A DNA stretch of 6,423 bases from Pseudomonadota bacterium. Lineage in GTDB: Bacteria; Pseudomonadota; Alphaproteobacteria; Rhizobiales; Xanthobacteraceae. The notes under the pieces are model-generated. The model saw only the letters and a program-made list of their open reading frames with translations. It was not told where the DNA came from and did no database searches. The position numbers and the translations under genes are program-made. The stretch covers positions 1 to 6,423 of the forward strand of contig JAEYVN010000373.1 in NCBI GenBank assembly GCA_023431725.1, written 5' to 3'. Below, piece after piece: positions 1 through 5,549 of the stretch (its first letter is position 1; each line of letters starts with the position of its first letter).

Positions 1-903
1 AGCCAGCGCTACATGTATCCGCAGATCGTGCGCAGCAAGCGCTTCGATTCAGTGATCATCGGAACGTCGACATCGCGCCTGATCGATCCGGAAATCCTCA
101 ACAACGGTTTCGGCGGAAAATTCGCCAATCTCGCGATGGATTCCATGACGGCGTGGGAACAGGCCGAGGTCGCCAATTTCTTTCTGCGCCAAGTCGGCGC
201 GCCAAAAGCCCTGGTTGTCGGCCTGGACGGCGTGTGGTGCGACCAGAATGCGGACATCAACCGGGTTACACCGCGCGGTTTCCCGGATTGGCTTTATGAC
301 GATAACGCCGCCAACGATTATCCCTATCTTCTGAACTTCGGCACCCTGGAGATTGCCGGCCGGATGGCTGGCAACAAATTGGGACTGTACAGAGAGCGCA
401 TTCGCTCTGACGGTTTCGGCGTGTTCGTGCCGCCGGAAGACCAATACAATCTCGAACGGGCGCAATCGCATATCTGGCCCGGCAACCGGCAGACGCGTGA
501 GCCGATCGTTCCGCCGGTCCTTTTGACCGAAGCCGATCGACGGAGCCTGAAATTCCCCGCCCTGAACTGGCTTGAAGCGATTCTGAAGAAGCTGCCGGCG
601 ACAACCGACAAAATTCTCGTCTTCATGCCAGTGCATGTTGCCGCGCAACCCCAACCAGGCAGTCAACTTGCGGCCGTCGAAGAGGAGTGCAAGCGGCGCA
701 TCATCGATCTTGGCAGGACATATGCCGCGGTCGTGGCGGACTGGCGCATTCCCACCACGCTGACGACGACCGATTCCAATTACTGGGATCCCCTCCATTA
801 CCGTCTGCCGATCGCCAATGAGATTTCCCGCGCGATCGCAGGCCCCATTCGCGAGGGGAAGCTGGCGGACAACGGCGTCTACCGCCTGCTCGGGCCGGAA
901 TAA
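1..903 (+). CDS. SGNH-hydrolase-like protein, 5' end missing
   Basis: The reading frame is open from the first base and ends at TAA 901-903. The first ATG (13) has no ribosome binding site, and codons before it are also open, so the true start probably lies upstream. Numbering from that ATG, residues 12-26 read like the first block of SGNH/GDSL-type esterases: a beta strand (SVIIG) followed by GTSTSRL, where S19 would be the nucleophile. Near the C-terminus W-D-P-L-H-Y places D259 and H262 in the D-x-x-H arrangement of the catalytic pair. A middle strand (ALVVGLDGVWCD) fits an alpha/beta core. Proteins of this look are often membrane-anchored at the N-terminus and near polysaccharide acylation genes, but neither the anchor nor such neighbours are visible here. 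The fold is inferred from the two motif blocks; the substrate is unknown. Confidence 0.6.
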   Translation, partial: SQRYMYPQIVRSKRFDSVIIGTSTSRLIDPEILNNGFGGKFANLAMDSMTAWEQAEVANFFLRQVGAPKALVVGLDGVWCDQNADINRVTPRGFPDWLYDDNAANDYPYLLNFGTLEIAGRMAGNKLGLYRERIRSDGFGVFVPPEDQYNLERAQSHIWPGNRQTREPIVPPVLLTEADRRSLKFPALNWLEAILKKLPATTDKILVFMPVHVAAQPQPGSQLAAVEEECKRRIIDLGRTYAAVVADWRIPTTLTTTDSNYWDPLHYRLPIANEISRAIAGPIREGKLADNGVYRLLGPE

Positions 904-928
904 GTGCTCACAGCTTGGGCGGACAGTC

Positions 929-957
929 TTGCCAAAGACCGGTCCATCAGGCATATC
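929..957 (+). promoter_or_regulatory. weak candidate promoter for tRNA-Trp
   Basis: TTGCCA at 929-934 and CATATC at 952-957 are separated by 17 bases, a normal -35/-10 spacing. The -35 is a fair match and the -10 matches only three consensus positions. Transcription would begin around 964, placing the 962-988 hairpin in the tRNA 5' leader. This is the best candidate between the upstream stop codon and the tRNA, but it is weak. Confidence 0.2.
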
Positions 958-961
958 GATG

Positions 962-988
962 CTGCGGCGGGCCGATGGTCCGCCGCAG
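962..988 (+). other. strong GC-rich hairpin just before tRNA-Trp
   Basis: CTGCGGCGG (962-970) is perfectly complementary to CCGCCGCAG (980-988). Inside, G971-T979 (wobble) and C972-G978 extend the stem to 11 pairs with a five-base loop. It ends five bases before the tRNA 5' end. There is no T-run after it, so a classical intrinsic terminator is not supported. It may end the upstream mRNA in a Rho-assisted or processed way, or help 5' processing of the tRNA precursor. Confidence 0.45.
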
Positions 989-993
989 GCGTT

Positions 994-1070
994 AGGAGTG
1001 TAGCTCAACTGGCTAGAGCACCGGTCTCCAAAACCGGGGGTTGGGGGTTCGAGTCCCTCCACTCCTGCCA
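994..1070 (+). tRNA. trnW: tRNA-Trp (anticodon CCA)
   Basis: A full cloverleaf can be drawn. The acceptor arms AGGAGTG (994-1000) and CACTCCT (1060-1066) pair at all seven positions. The D stem is GCTC/GAGC (1003-1006, 1016-1019). The anticodon stem CCGGT/ACCGG (1021-1025, 1033-1037) closes the loop CTCCAAA, which gives anticodon CCA at 1028-1030 and so reads UGG. The variable loop is 1038-1042. The T stem GGGGG/CCCTC with loop TTCGAGT covers 1043-1059 and has one G-T pair. G1067 is the discriminator and the terminal CCA is encoded at 1068-1070. It is the only RNA gene seen in the window. The usual partner seen beside this tRNA in many bacteria, secE-nusG, does not follow. Confidence 0.97.
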
Positions 1071-1355
1071 ACCGCCAGCCCCAACGAACGTCCAATCGCT
1101 CCATTCTCGTCCCGCAGCCGCGCATTTTGCGAGTGCCTCTGCCGCACGCGCGGAGTTGCTCGACGACAGCATGAGGCTAAAGGTCATCAGGGTGGCCGGA
1201 CCGCTGGACTTCCCGCCCTTCGGCGGCGGGACGGACCGGAGCCGGACTGATAAGATCAGCAAGTCAGTATCTTTCTTTGCCGGCTCGATCGCGATATGCG
1301 AACGCGACGGGCGCCTTCTCTCGTCGAGCGGGCACCGCGTAGAAATACGGTATCC
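1071..1355. other. gene-free stretch after tRNA-Trp, with one weak hairpin
   Basis: No reading frame here has both a ribosome binding site and a protein-like composition. The frames that cross the tRNA are translations of tRNA sequence. The only local structure of note is TCCCGCC (1211-1217) pairing with GGCGGGA (1225-1231) around a seven-base loop, without a following T-run. A small dyad CTGAT-AAG-ATCAG lies at 1247-1259. I see no promoter I would defend for the downstream small gene. Confidence 0.5.
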
Positions 1356-1526
1356 ATGCTGTCCGACACCATCAAATACTGGCTGTGCGTCATCGCCATC
1401 GCCGCGGGAATTGCCTGGTTCACAGGCCGCATCAGCTCCGGCGTGATCTTCCTGATCGCCGGCGGAGCCATATTTATCTACTGGCAGAAAGTCGCTCGAC
1501 AAAAGAAGCGCAATGTCCGCGACTGA
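1356..1526 (+). CDS. small two-helix membrane protein, 56 aa
   Basis: The protein is not recognised as a named family. From the ATG at 1356 it is 56 residues long. After a short MLSDTIKYW start come two hydrophobic helices, about residues 9-24 (LCVIAIAAGIAWF) and 28-43 (SGVIFLIAGGAIFIYW), joined by a tight turn with Arg. A very basic tail (KVARQKKRNVRD) follows. By the positive-inside rule the tail should be cytoplasmic, making a helical hairpin with both ends inside. An in-frame ATG at 1296 would add 20 Arg-rich residues that look unlike a natural N-terminus. Neither start has a strong ribosome binding site (ACGG lies five bases before 1356). It is not SecE-like in sequence despite its position after tRNA-Trp. 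The gene call rests on the hydrophobic pattern and codon use. Confidence 0.55.
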   Translation: MLSDTIKYWLCVIAIAAGIAWFTGRISSGVIFLIAGGAIFIYWQKVARQKKRNVRD

Positions 1527-1557
1527 TCATCCTCGGCCGCCCCATCGCCGGAGCATC

Positions 1558-1595
1558 GGTTAAAGCGCCAGCCGACCGTTTACCGGTCGTTAACC
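1558..1595 (+). promoter_or_regulatory. nested inverted repeat with a CtrA-like box
   Basis: CGACCG (1573-1578) pairs with CGGTCG (1584-1589) around five bases. Outside it, GGTTAA (1558-1563) pairs with TTAACC (1590-1595), with a nine-base bulge on the left only. Overlapping this, TTTA (1579-1582), seven bases, then TTAAC (1590-1594) differs in one base from the CtrA consensus TTAA-N7-TTAAC known from alphaproteobacteria. It sits about 105 bases before the start of the 60-residue gene. Binding by CtrA is inference from one near-match. Confidence 0.25.
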
Positions 1596-1697
1596 AGGCC
1601 CCGGGCACACAGTTCCGCACAGGTATTTCGCTACGACTCAGATGAGCCTCGCTTTGCGCTCGGGCGTTGCGAATATCGACGGGAATGGGGTCTTTCA

Positions 1698-1880
1698 ATG
1701 CTCTCGCACTTTCAGAAGCGTGCTGAAGAATGTGCGCTGCGTATCCAATCCACCAAAAGTGAAGCGCTCCGGCTGGAGTATCTGCGCATCTTCGAAAGCT
1801 GGATGAATCTCATCCAGGCCGAAGAGGCGCGGCTTGCCAGGTTGGCGCAGCTGGACAGAGAGAGCGCACAGGCTGCCTGA
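1698..1880 (+). CDS. small helical hypothetical protein, 60 aa
   Basis: The start ATG at 1698 follows a GGGG run (1687-1690) at a seven-base distance, a plausible ribosome binding site. The 60-residue product is almost wholly helical and charged: FQKRAEECALRIQ, then EALRLEYLRIFESWMNLIQ, then EEARLARLAQLDRE. Leu, Ile and Ala recur at heptad-like spacing, suggesting a short helical hairpin or coiled coil. It has no signal peptide or membrane segment and is probably cytoplasmic. Small proteins beginning with a [RK]-A-x-E-C motif and a later W-x-x-[LM] helix are common and unnamed in Bradyrhizobium relatives, and this one resembles them. It faces the TetR gene tail-to-tail across 43 bases. Function is unknown. 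Confidence 0.7.
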   Translation: MLSHFQKRAEECALRIQSTKSEALRLEYLRIFESWMNLIQAEEARLARLAQLDRESAQAA

Positions 1881-1923
1881 TCAGCGTCCGGGCCGATTCC
1901 TGGCCGGGCACGACAGAATGAAA

Positions 1924-2586
1924 TCAGGCCGGGACAGGATTCCCGGTGCGTTGTTTCGGTGCGCTGGGTTTCTTTGACATCGGCTTGTCGATCAATACGC
2001 GCAACACCGCATCGGCATCGTCAGCCACGCCCGGATTACGCGTCACCATCGCGGCGATGATCGCGCCGTCGATGAGCAACCCGATCTGGTGCGCCATCGC
2101 ACCAGCACCGGCGAAGCCGGCATCGGATGCCAGCGCTTCGATCTTCTTCAGCACCACGGTCTTGTGTCGGATCGCAATCGCGCGCATCCGCTCGTCGGCC
2201 TTGTCGTGCTCGCCGACGGCATTGATGAAGGGGCAGCCATAGAACCGCTCCTGCGAAAACCACTCTTTCATCAGCGGGAAGATGCGCAGCAGCTTGGTGC
2301 GTGCACTCGCCTGCCCGGCATCGACGCCATTGATGAACCAGTCGCGCCAGCGCTGGCCTTCGGATTCCAGGACAGCCTCGATGAGACCTTCCTTCGATCC
2401 GAAGATGCGATAGAGCGTGGTCTTGGCGGTCTTCGCCTCGTCGATGACGGCATCGACGCCGGTCGCGTTGATGCCGTAGCGGCAGAAGAGTTCGGATGCG
2501 GCATCGAGAAGACGCTGCCGCGCACTGTCGGCATCATTGGCCGGGCGCGAAGCCGAATCGACATCAGCGGCTGTCTTGGACGTCAT
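1924..2586 (-). CDS. TetR/AcrR-family transcriptional regulator
   Basis: The 220-residue product has the usual TetR size and layout. The N-terminal DNA-binding domain runs from about residue 20 to 70: helix RQRLLDAASELFCRYG, then the helix-turn-helix TGVDAVIDEAKTAKTTLYRIF (about 42-62), then GSKEGLIEAVL. These are the hallmark positions of the family. The rest is the ligand-binding and dimerisation domain. It carries YGCPFINAVGE (116-126), a motif found in a subset of TetR proteins; C118 there is a possible thiol sensor, and C35 is the only other cysteine. The start is ATG 2586-2584 on the minus strand, with AAGGA (complement of 2593-2597) six bases before it. The first 20 residues are polar and probably disordered, as is the basic tail. 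It is divergent from the OsmC operon and is the obvious candidate to repress it, probably also itself. Confidence 0.93.
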   Translation of the reverse strand: MTSKTAADVDSASRPANDADSARQRLLDAASELFCRYGINATGVDAVIDEAKTAKTTLYRIFGSKEGLIEAVLESEGQRWRDWFINGVDAGQASARTKLLRIFPLMKEWFSQERFYGCPFINAVGEHDKADERMRAIAIRHKTVVLKKIEALASDAGFAGAGAMAHQIGLLIDGAIIAAMVTRNPGVADDADAVLRVLIDKPMSKKPSAPKQRTGNPVPA

Positions 2587-2678
2587 GGCGCATCCTTAGC
2601 GCATGATCGGCGCAAACGGAATTGTCTCACTTGCACGATCCCGCATGGATCATCGCGCAGCGGGCATGACGTGTTCCC

Positions 2679-2698
2679 CATGCTCCCCGCTGAGCATG
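2679..2698. promoter_or_regulatory. perfect 7+7 dyad, candidate activator or repressor site
   Basis: CATGCTC (2679-2685) and GAGCATG (2692-2698) are perfect inverted repeats around six bases. A further GCATG lies at 2664-2668, so the half-sites begin at 2664, 2679 and 2694, each 15 bases apart. The dyad centre is about 147 bases upstream of the -12 element of the sigma-54 promoter, within the usual range for an enhancer-binding protein. It could equally be an operator for the TetR gene, whose start is about 100 bases away on the other side. Confidence 0.4.
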
Positions 2699-2764
2699 AA
2701 TGCGGCGCCTCTCGCTCATTTGATGCACGCACTGCTCCGGCAATAGGCAAGTCAAAGTTGTTCA

Positions 2765-2785
2765 GGGGGCGGCCACCCCGCCCTC
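2765..2785. other. GC-rich hairpin in the divergent intergenic region
   Basis: GGGCGG (2767-2772) pairs with CCGCCC (2778-2783) around a five-base loop, and two outer pairs, one a G-T wobble, extend it. It lies between the upstream dyad and the sigma-54 promoter. If the TetR gene were transcribed from further right, this would be in its leader. No T-run follows on either strand, so a terminator is not supported. Confidence 0.25.
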
Positions 2786-2820
2786 ACTTGAAATCTCTTG
2801 GCTTTTCCGGGCGGACGAGA

Positions 2821-2837
2821 CTGGCACGGCTCCTGCA
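2821..2837 (+). promoter_or_regulatory. sigma-54 (RpoN) -24/-12 promoter
   Basis: The sequence CTGGCACG (2821-2828), four bases, then CTGCA (2833-2837) matches the RpoN consensus YTGGCACG-N4-TTGCW at every position except one T in the -12 box. The invariant GG (2823-2824) and GC (2835-2836) are exactly 12 bases apart, as sigma-54 requires. Transcription should begin near 2847, about 40 bases before the OsmC start codon. No comparable -35/-10 pair is seen nearby. Control would therefore need an enhancer-binding ATPase, which is not encoded in this window. Confidence 0.7.
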
Positions 2838-2838
2838 A

Positions 2839-2874
2839 GAAACAGAACGGTTAGTAGCATTACCGACCTGTTTC
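2839..2874. promoter_or_regulatory. 36-bp palindrome over the transcription start, candidate TetR operator
   Basis: The arms are 2839-2851 (GAAACAGAACGGT) and 2862-2874 (ACCGACCTGTTTC). They are inverted repeats agreeing at 11 of 13 positions around a ten-base centre. The outer seven bases (GAAACAG/CTGTTTC) and inner four (CGGT/ACCG) are perfect. The palindrome begins two bases after the -12 element and ends four bases before the Shine-Dalgarno GGAGG, so a bound protein would block initiation. Long split palindromes of this size are known operators for TetR proteins that bind as two dimers, and a TetR gene is divergently encoded. The symmetry is seen directly; the identity of the binder is inferred. 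Confidence 0.6.
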
Positions 2875-2887
2875 ATTGGAGGAACGC

Positions 2888-3430
2888 ATGGCCGTAGCCG
2901 CGGAAAAAGTCGTGCTGACTGGATGTCTCGCCCCCATCGACAAGGGCGGCCTTGAGAAGTTGATCGAGAACGGGAAGGCCAATCCCAAGGTCATCAAGAC
3001 GCTGAAATGCAAGACCGTCGCCGAAGGCAAATTCAGGCACGCCAATTACATCCGCAACCTGCCGCCCTACATCGTCGACGAACCGCCGGCGCTGCTCGGA
3101 GACGACACCGCGCCCAATCCGTCGGAAGCTTCGCTCGCCGCGCTCGGCTCATGCCTTGCGGTCGGTCTGCACGCCAATGCCGTGCATCGCGGCTGGACAG
3201 TACGCAAGCTCGAACTCGAACTCGAAGGCGACCTCAACATTACAGCCGTCTGGGGCACGGGCGATCTCGCGGAAAAGCCGGTCGGCTTCACCGACGTGCG
3301 CGTGAAGGTCGATATGGAATGCGACGGCATCGCGCAGTCAGAAGTCGATGCGCTGATCGACCATGTGAAGAGATGGTCGCCGGTCGCCAACACCTTCACG
3401 CGGCCAGTCAATCTCGAAGTCGCACGATGA
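2888..3430 (+). CDS. OsmC-family protein
   Basis: The product has 180 residues from ATG 2888, which has GGAGG (2878-2882) at an ideal five-base distance. A TTG at 2876 in the same frame would bury that site and is rejected. The OsmC/Ohr fold is indicated by N-P-S-E-A-S-L-A-A-L-G-S-C-L-A (77-91), which puts C89 at the start of the central helix as the reactive cysteine, and by the C-terminal strand motif SPVANTFTRPVNLEV (164-178). OsmC proteins reduce organic hydroperoxides with two cysteines. The position of the second is serine here (S164), as in several OsmC-like subfamilies not shown to be peroxidases. Other cysteines are C13, C41 and C145. It is cytoplasmic, with no signal peptide. As first gene after the sigma-54 promoter, it may protect the flavoenzyme downstream or act on a thiol intermediate; both are inference. 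Confidence 0.88.
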   Translation: MAVAAEKVVLTGCLAPIDKGGLEKLIENGKANPKVIKTLKCKTVAEGKFRHANYIRNLPPYIVDEPPALLGDDTAPNPSEASLAALGSCLAVGLHANAVHRGWTVRKLELELEGDLNITAVWGTGDLAEKPVGFTDVRVKVDMECDGIAQSEVDALIDHVKRWSPVANTFTRPVNLEVAR

Positions 3431-3469
3431 TCTCCCGCTGACATCTCCACTACCGAAAGGTCTTTGCTT

Positions 3470-4597
3470 ATGACTCAGGCCGCGCTCGCACTGGACACGC
3501 AACCGTTCGACACGACGCCTGCGACCGACCTGTGCGAGCGGGTCCGCGCCATCGCAAAGACGCAACTCCAGCCGGTGATAGACGCCATCGATACCGGCGA
3601 GCTTTATCCCGCCGACATCATGCGCGCCTTCGGTGCCGAAGGCGCATTCTCATCACATATGCCGAAGAATGGCGCGGCCGATCTTCGACCGGCAATTTCG
3701 GCGATGTCGGTCCTGTCTGAATATTGCGGCGCCACCGCCTTCATGGCGTGGTGTCAGGACACGCTCGCCTGGTACGTCGGCAATTCCAGCAATGGCGCAC
3801 TGAAAGCGAAGCTGCTCGCACCGGCTGCAAGCGCATCGCTGCTCGGCGGCACCGGCCTGTCGAACCCGATGAAAACCTTCTTCGGGATCGAGAAGATGAA
3901 GCTGAAGGGCCGCAGGGTCGATGGCGGCTATGTGGTGCGCGGCGCCCTGCCCTGGGTCTCCAATCTCGGCTCCGACCACATGTTCGGCACCATCTTCGAG
4001 CGCGAGGACGCGTCCGGTGAGCGGGTGATGTTCATCGCCGATTGCGGCGATCCGGCCGTGACGCTGCAGCCTTGCCCGCCCTTCCTCGCCATGGATGGTA
4101 CCGGCACTTTCGCCGTGCATATCCGCGATCTGTTCGTGCCGGACAGTCTCGTGCTCGCCGACAACGCGATGCCGTTCGTCAAGAAGATCCGCGCCGGTTT
4201 TATCCTGTTGCAGACCGGCATGGGCCTTGGCCTGATCCGCGACTGCATCGACATCATGACCTCGCTGCGCGGACCGCTCGGTCACGTCAATGGCTTCCTC
4301 GACCAGCAGCCCGAGGATTTCGAGGAGACGCTGGCCAAATGCGAACGCGAAGTGATGACGCTCGCTGCCACGCCCTACGACTCCAGCGCTGCCTATTGGG
4401 AGCGCGTGATCAGGATCCGCCTGCGCATCGGCGAAGCCAGTGTCGCAGCCGCTCACGCTGCGATGCTGCATTGTGGCGCACGCGGCTATCTGAAATCGCA
4501 CCGGGCGCAACGCCGCCTGCGCGAAGCCTACTTCGTCGCCATCGTTACCCCAGCGACCAAGCAACTCAGAAAAATGCTCGCCGACGGCGCGCAATAG
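3470..4597 (+). CDS. acyl-CoA-dehydrogenase-fold flavoprotein
   Basis: The product has 375 residues, the length of this flavoprotein superfamily. The ATG at 3470 is preceded by GAAAGG (3455-3460), nine bases away; an in-frame TTG at 3464 is too close to it. The N-terminal third is helical. GGTGLSNP (127-133 region) sits where the family contacts FAD, followed by the beta domain with GGYVVRGALPWVSNLGSDH (152-170). The C-terminal helical bundle ends with GARGYLKSHRAQRRLREAYF (336-355) and TPATKQLRKML. The usual Y-E-G-T that supplies the catalytic glutamate in most acyl-CoA dehydrogenases reads V-T-P-A-T (359-363), so the classical base is missing. This suggests a group-D flavin monooxygenase or a SfnB/DszC-like oxidoreductase rather than a fatty-acid enzyme. 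The gene starts 39 bases after the OsmC gene. The precise reaction is unknown. Confidence 0.85.
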   Translation: MTQAALALDTQPFDTTPATDLCERVRAIAKTQLQPVIDAIDTGELYPADIMRAFGAEGAFSSHMPKNGAADLRPAISAMSVLSEYCGATAFMAWCQDTLAWYVGNSSNGALKAKLLAPAASASLLGGTGLSNPMKTFFGIEKMKLKGRRVDGGYVVRGALPWVSNLGSDHMFGTIFEREDASGERVMFIADCGDPAVTLQPCPPFLAMDGTGTFAVHIRDLFVPDSLVLADNAMPFVKKIRAGFILLQTGMGLGLIRDCIDIMTSLRGPLGHVNGFLDQQPEDFEETLAKCEREVMTLAATPYDSSAAYWERVIRIRLRIGEASVAAAHAAMLHCGARGYLKSHRAQRRLREAYFVAIVTPATKQLRKMLADGAQ

Positions 4598-4620
4598 GGA
4601 CGAAACAATTCGAAGGACGG

Positions 4621-4648
4621 CAACAACAGAGGATAACAACAACGGAGG
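4621..4648 (+). repeat. duplicated CA-rich/Shine-Dalgarno element before the rhodanese gene
   Basis: CAACAACAGAGG (4621-4632) and CAACAACGGAGG (4637-4648) agree at 11 of 12 bases with a 16-base period. The second copy carries the ribosome binding site GGAGG (4644-4648), six bases before the ATG; the first carries a weaker AGAGG. It looks like a small tandem duplication. The unstructured CA-rich stretch would keep the site open and is the kind of sequence small RNAs target. Confidence 0.6.
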
Positions 4649-4654
4649 TTCGAC

Positions 4655-5536
4655 ATGACTGCGGCGTTGATTACTGCGGAAGACCTCACCACGATGATGA
4701 CAGCGGAGCCGATCGTCATCATTGATACCAGAAACCCTGACGCCTATGCCGCCGGACATATTCCCGGCGCCGTCAATGTCCACGACATCTTCACCTACCT
4801 TGCGACCTCAACGCCGGAAGGCATTGCCGAGCTGAAATCGAAATTCGCCGATGCCTTTGGCGCTGCCGGCCTTTCCGGCAAAGAGACAGCGGTCATTTAC
4901 GAACAATCGATGAATTCTGGCTTCGGCCAATCCTGCCGCGGCTATTTCCTGCTCACCATGCTCGGCTACCCCAAGGTGAAGGTGCTGCACGGCGGCTATG
5001 ACGCCTGGGTCATGAAAGGCCTGCCGACCTCGACCGAAGCGGCGACACCGACGCCATCGTCTTTCGAGATCGTGCCGGAAGCCGGCGAGATCCTGATCGA
5101 CTACAAGACCATGCTGGCCGCGCTCGGCAATCCGAAGATCGCTCTGCTCGATGTGCGCGATGTCGATGAATGGATCGGCGACAGCTCGTCGCCCTATGGC
5201 AAGGATTTCTGCCCGCGCAAGGGCCGCATTCCCGGCGCGGTGTGGCTCGAATGGTACCGCATGATGAAGCCGACCGCCGAGGGTCCGCGCTTCAAGTCGT
5301 CGGAGGAAATTCTGGCCGAATGCGCGACCGTCGGCATCACCACCGACACGCCGGTCTATCTCTATTGCTTCAAGGGCGCGCGCGCATCGAACACGCTGCT
5401 CGCGCTGAAGAATGCCGGCGTGAAAGACGTGCGGATGTATTTCGGCTCCTGGAACGAATGGTCGCGCGACCCGTCCTTGCCGATCGAGGAAGGACATCCT
5501 GCCGCACCCAAGTCGGCGGCCATGCAGGCGGCTTAG
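4655..5536 (+). CDS. tandem-domain rhodanese (sulfurtransferase)
   Basis: The 293-residue product has two rhodanese domains, as in thiosulfate and 3-mercaptopyruvate sulfurtransferases. Domain 1 (about 5-125) contains VIIDTRNPDAYAAGHIPGAV (21-40) and HGGYDAWVMKGLPTS (112-126). Its active loop position (YEQSMNSGFGQS) has no cysteine, so it is structural. Domain 2 (about 145-280) has IALLDVRDVDEW (162-173), GRIPGAVWLEW (190-200) and the catalytic loop YCFKGARAS (237-245). C238 is the persulfide-carrying residue. The loop resembles neither CRKGVT nor CGSGVT, the textbook signatures of the two main types, so the donor cannot be assigned. There is no signal peptide, so it should be cytoplasmic. 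The start is fixed by GGAGG six bases upstream. It lies 57 bases after the flavoprotein gene and suggests that the operon handles sulfane sulfur. Confidence 0.92.
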   Translation: MTAALITAEDLTTMMTAEPIVIIDTRNPDAYAAGHIPGAVNVHDIFTYLATSTPEGIAELKSKFADAFGAAGLSGKETAVIYEQSMNSGFGQSCRGYFLLTMLGYPKVKVLHGGYDAWVMKGLPTSTEAATPTPSSFEIVPEAGEILIDYKTMLAALGNPKIALLDVRDVDEWIGDSSSPYGKDFCPRKGRIPGAVWLEWYRMMKPTAEGPRFKSSEEILAECATVGITTDTPVYLYCFKGARASNTLLALKNAGVKDVRMYFGSWNEWSRDPSLPIEEGHPAAPKSAAMQAA

Positions 5537-5549
5537 GTCTTGCAAGTTA

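Noticed and set aside
1045..1070. Attachment site for an integrated element at the tRNA 3' end
   Set aside because: No second copy of the tRNA 3' sequence and no integrase gene are seen in the window.
904..1502. Long frames crossing the tRNA on both strands (904-1446 plus, 1005-1502 minus, 49-1125 minus)
   Set aside because: They contain the peptides that tRNA sequences give when translated (for example SNPQPPVLETGALAS and LEPPTPGFGDRCSSQLSY), a well-known source of false proteins, and they have no ribosome binding sites.
1888..1946. Bidirectional terminator between the 60-residue gene and the TetR gene
   Set aside because: Only short GC dyads are present (such as CCGGGA/TCCCGG at 1929-1946, inside the TetR coding end), with no T-run on either strand.
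2750..2762. IHF site between the upstream dyad and the sigma-54 promoter
   Set aside because: AGTCAA fits the first half of the consensus with one mismatch, but the TTR half fails at two of three positions.
2089..2955. 288-codon plus-strand frame over the TetR gene and intergenic region
   Set aside because: It is antisense to the TetR gene, lacks a ribosome binding site, and runs through the sigma-54 promoter and into the OsmC gene in another frame.
3653..4783. 376-codon frame on the minus strand opposite the flavoprotein and rhodanese genes
   Set aside because: It is antisense to two well-supported genes, is rich in His and Arg as such shadows are, and has no recognisable domain.
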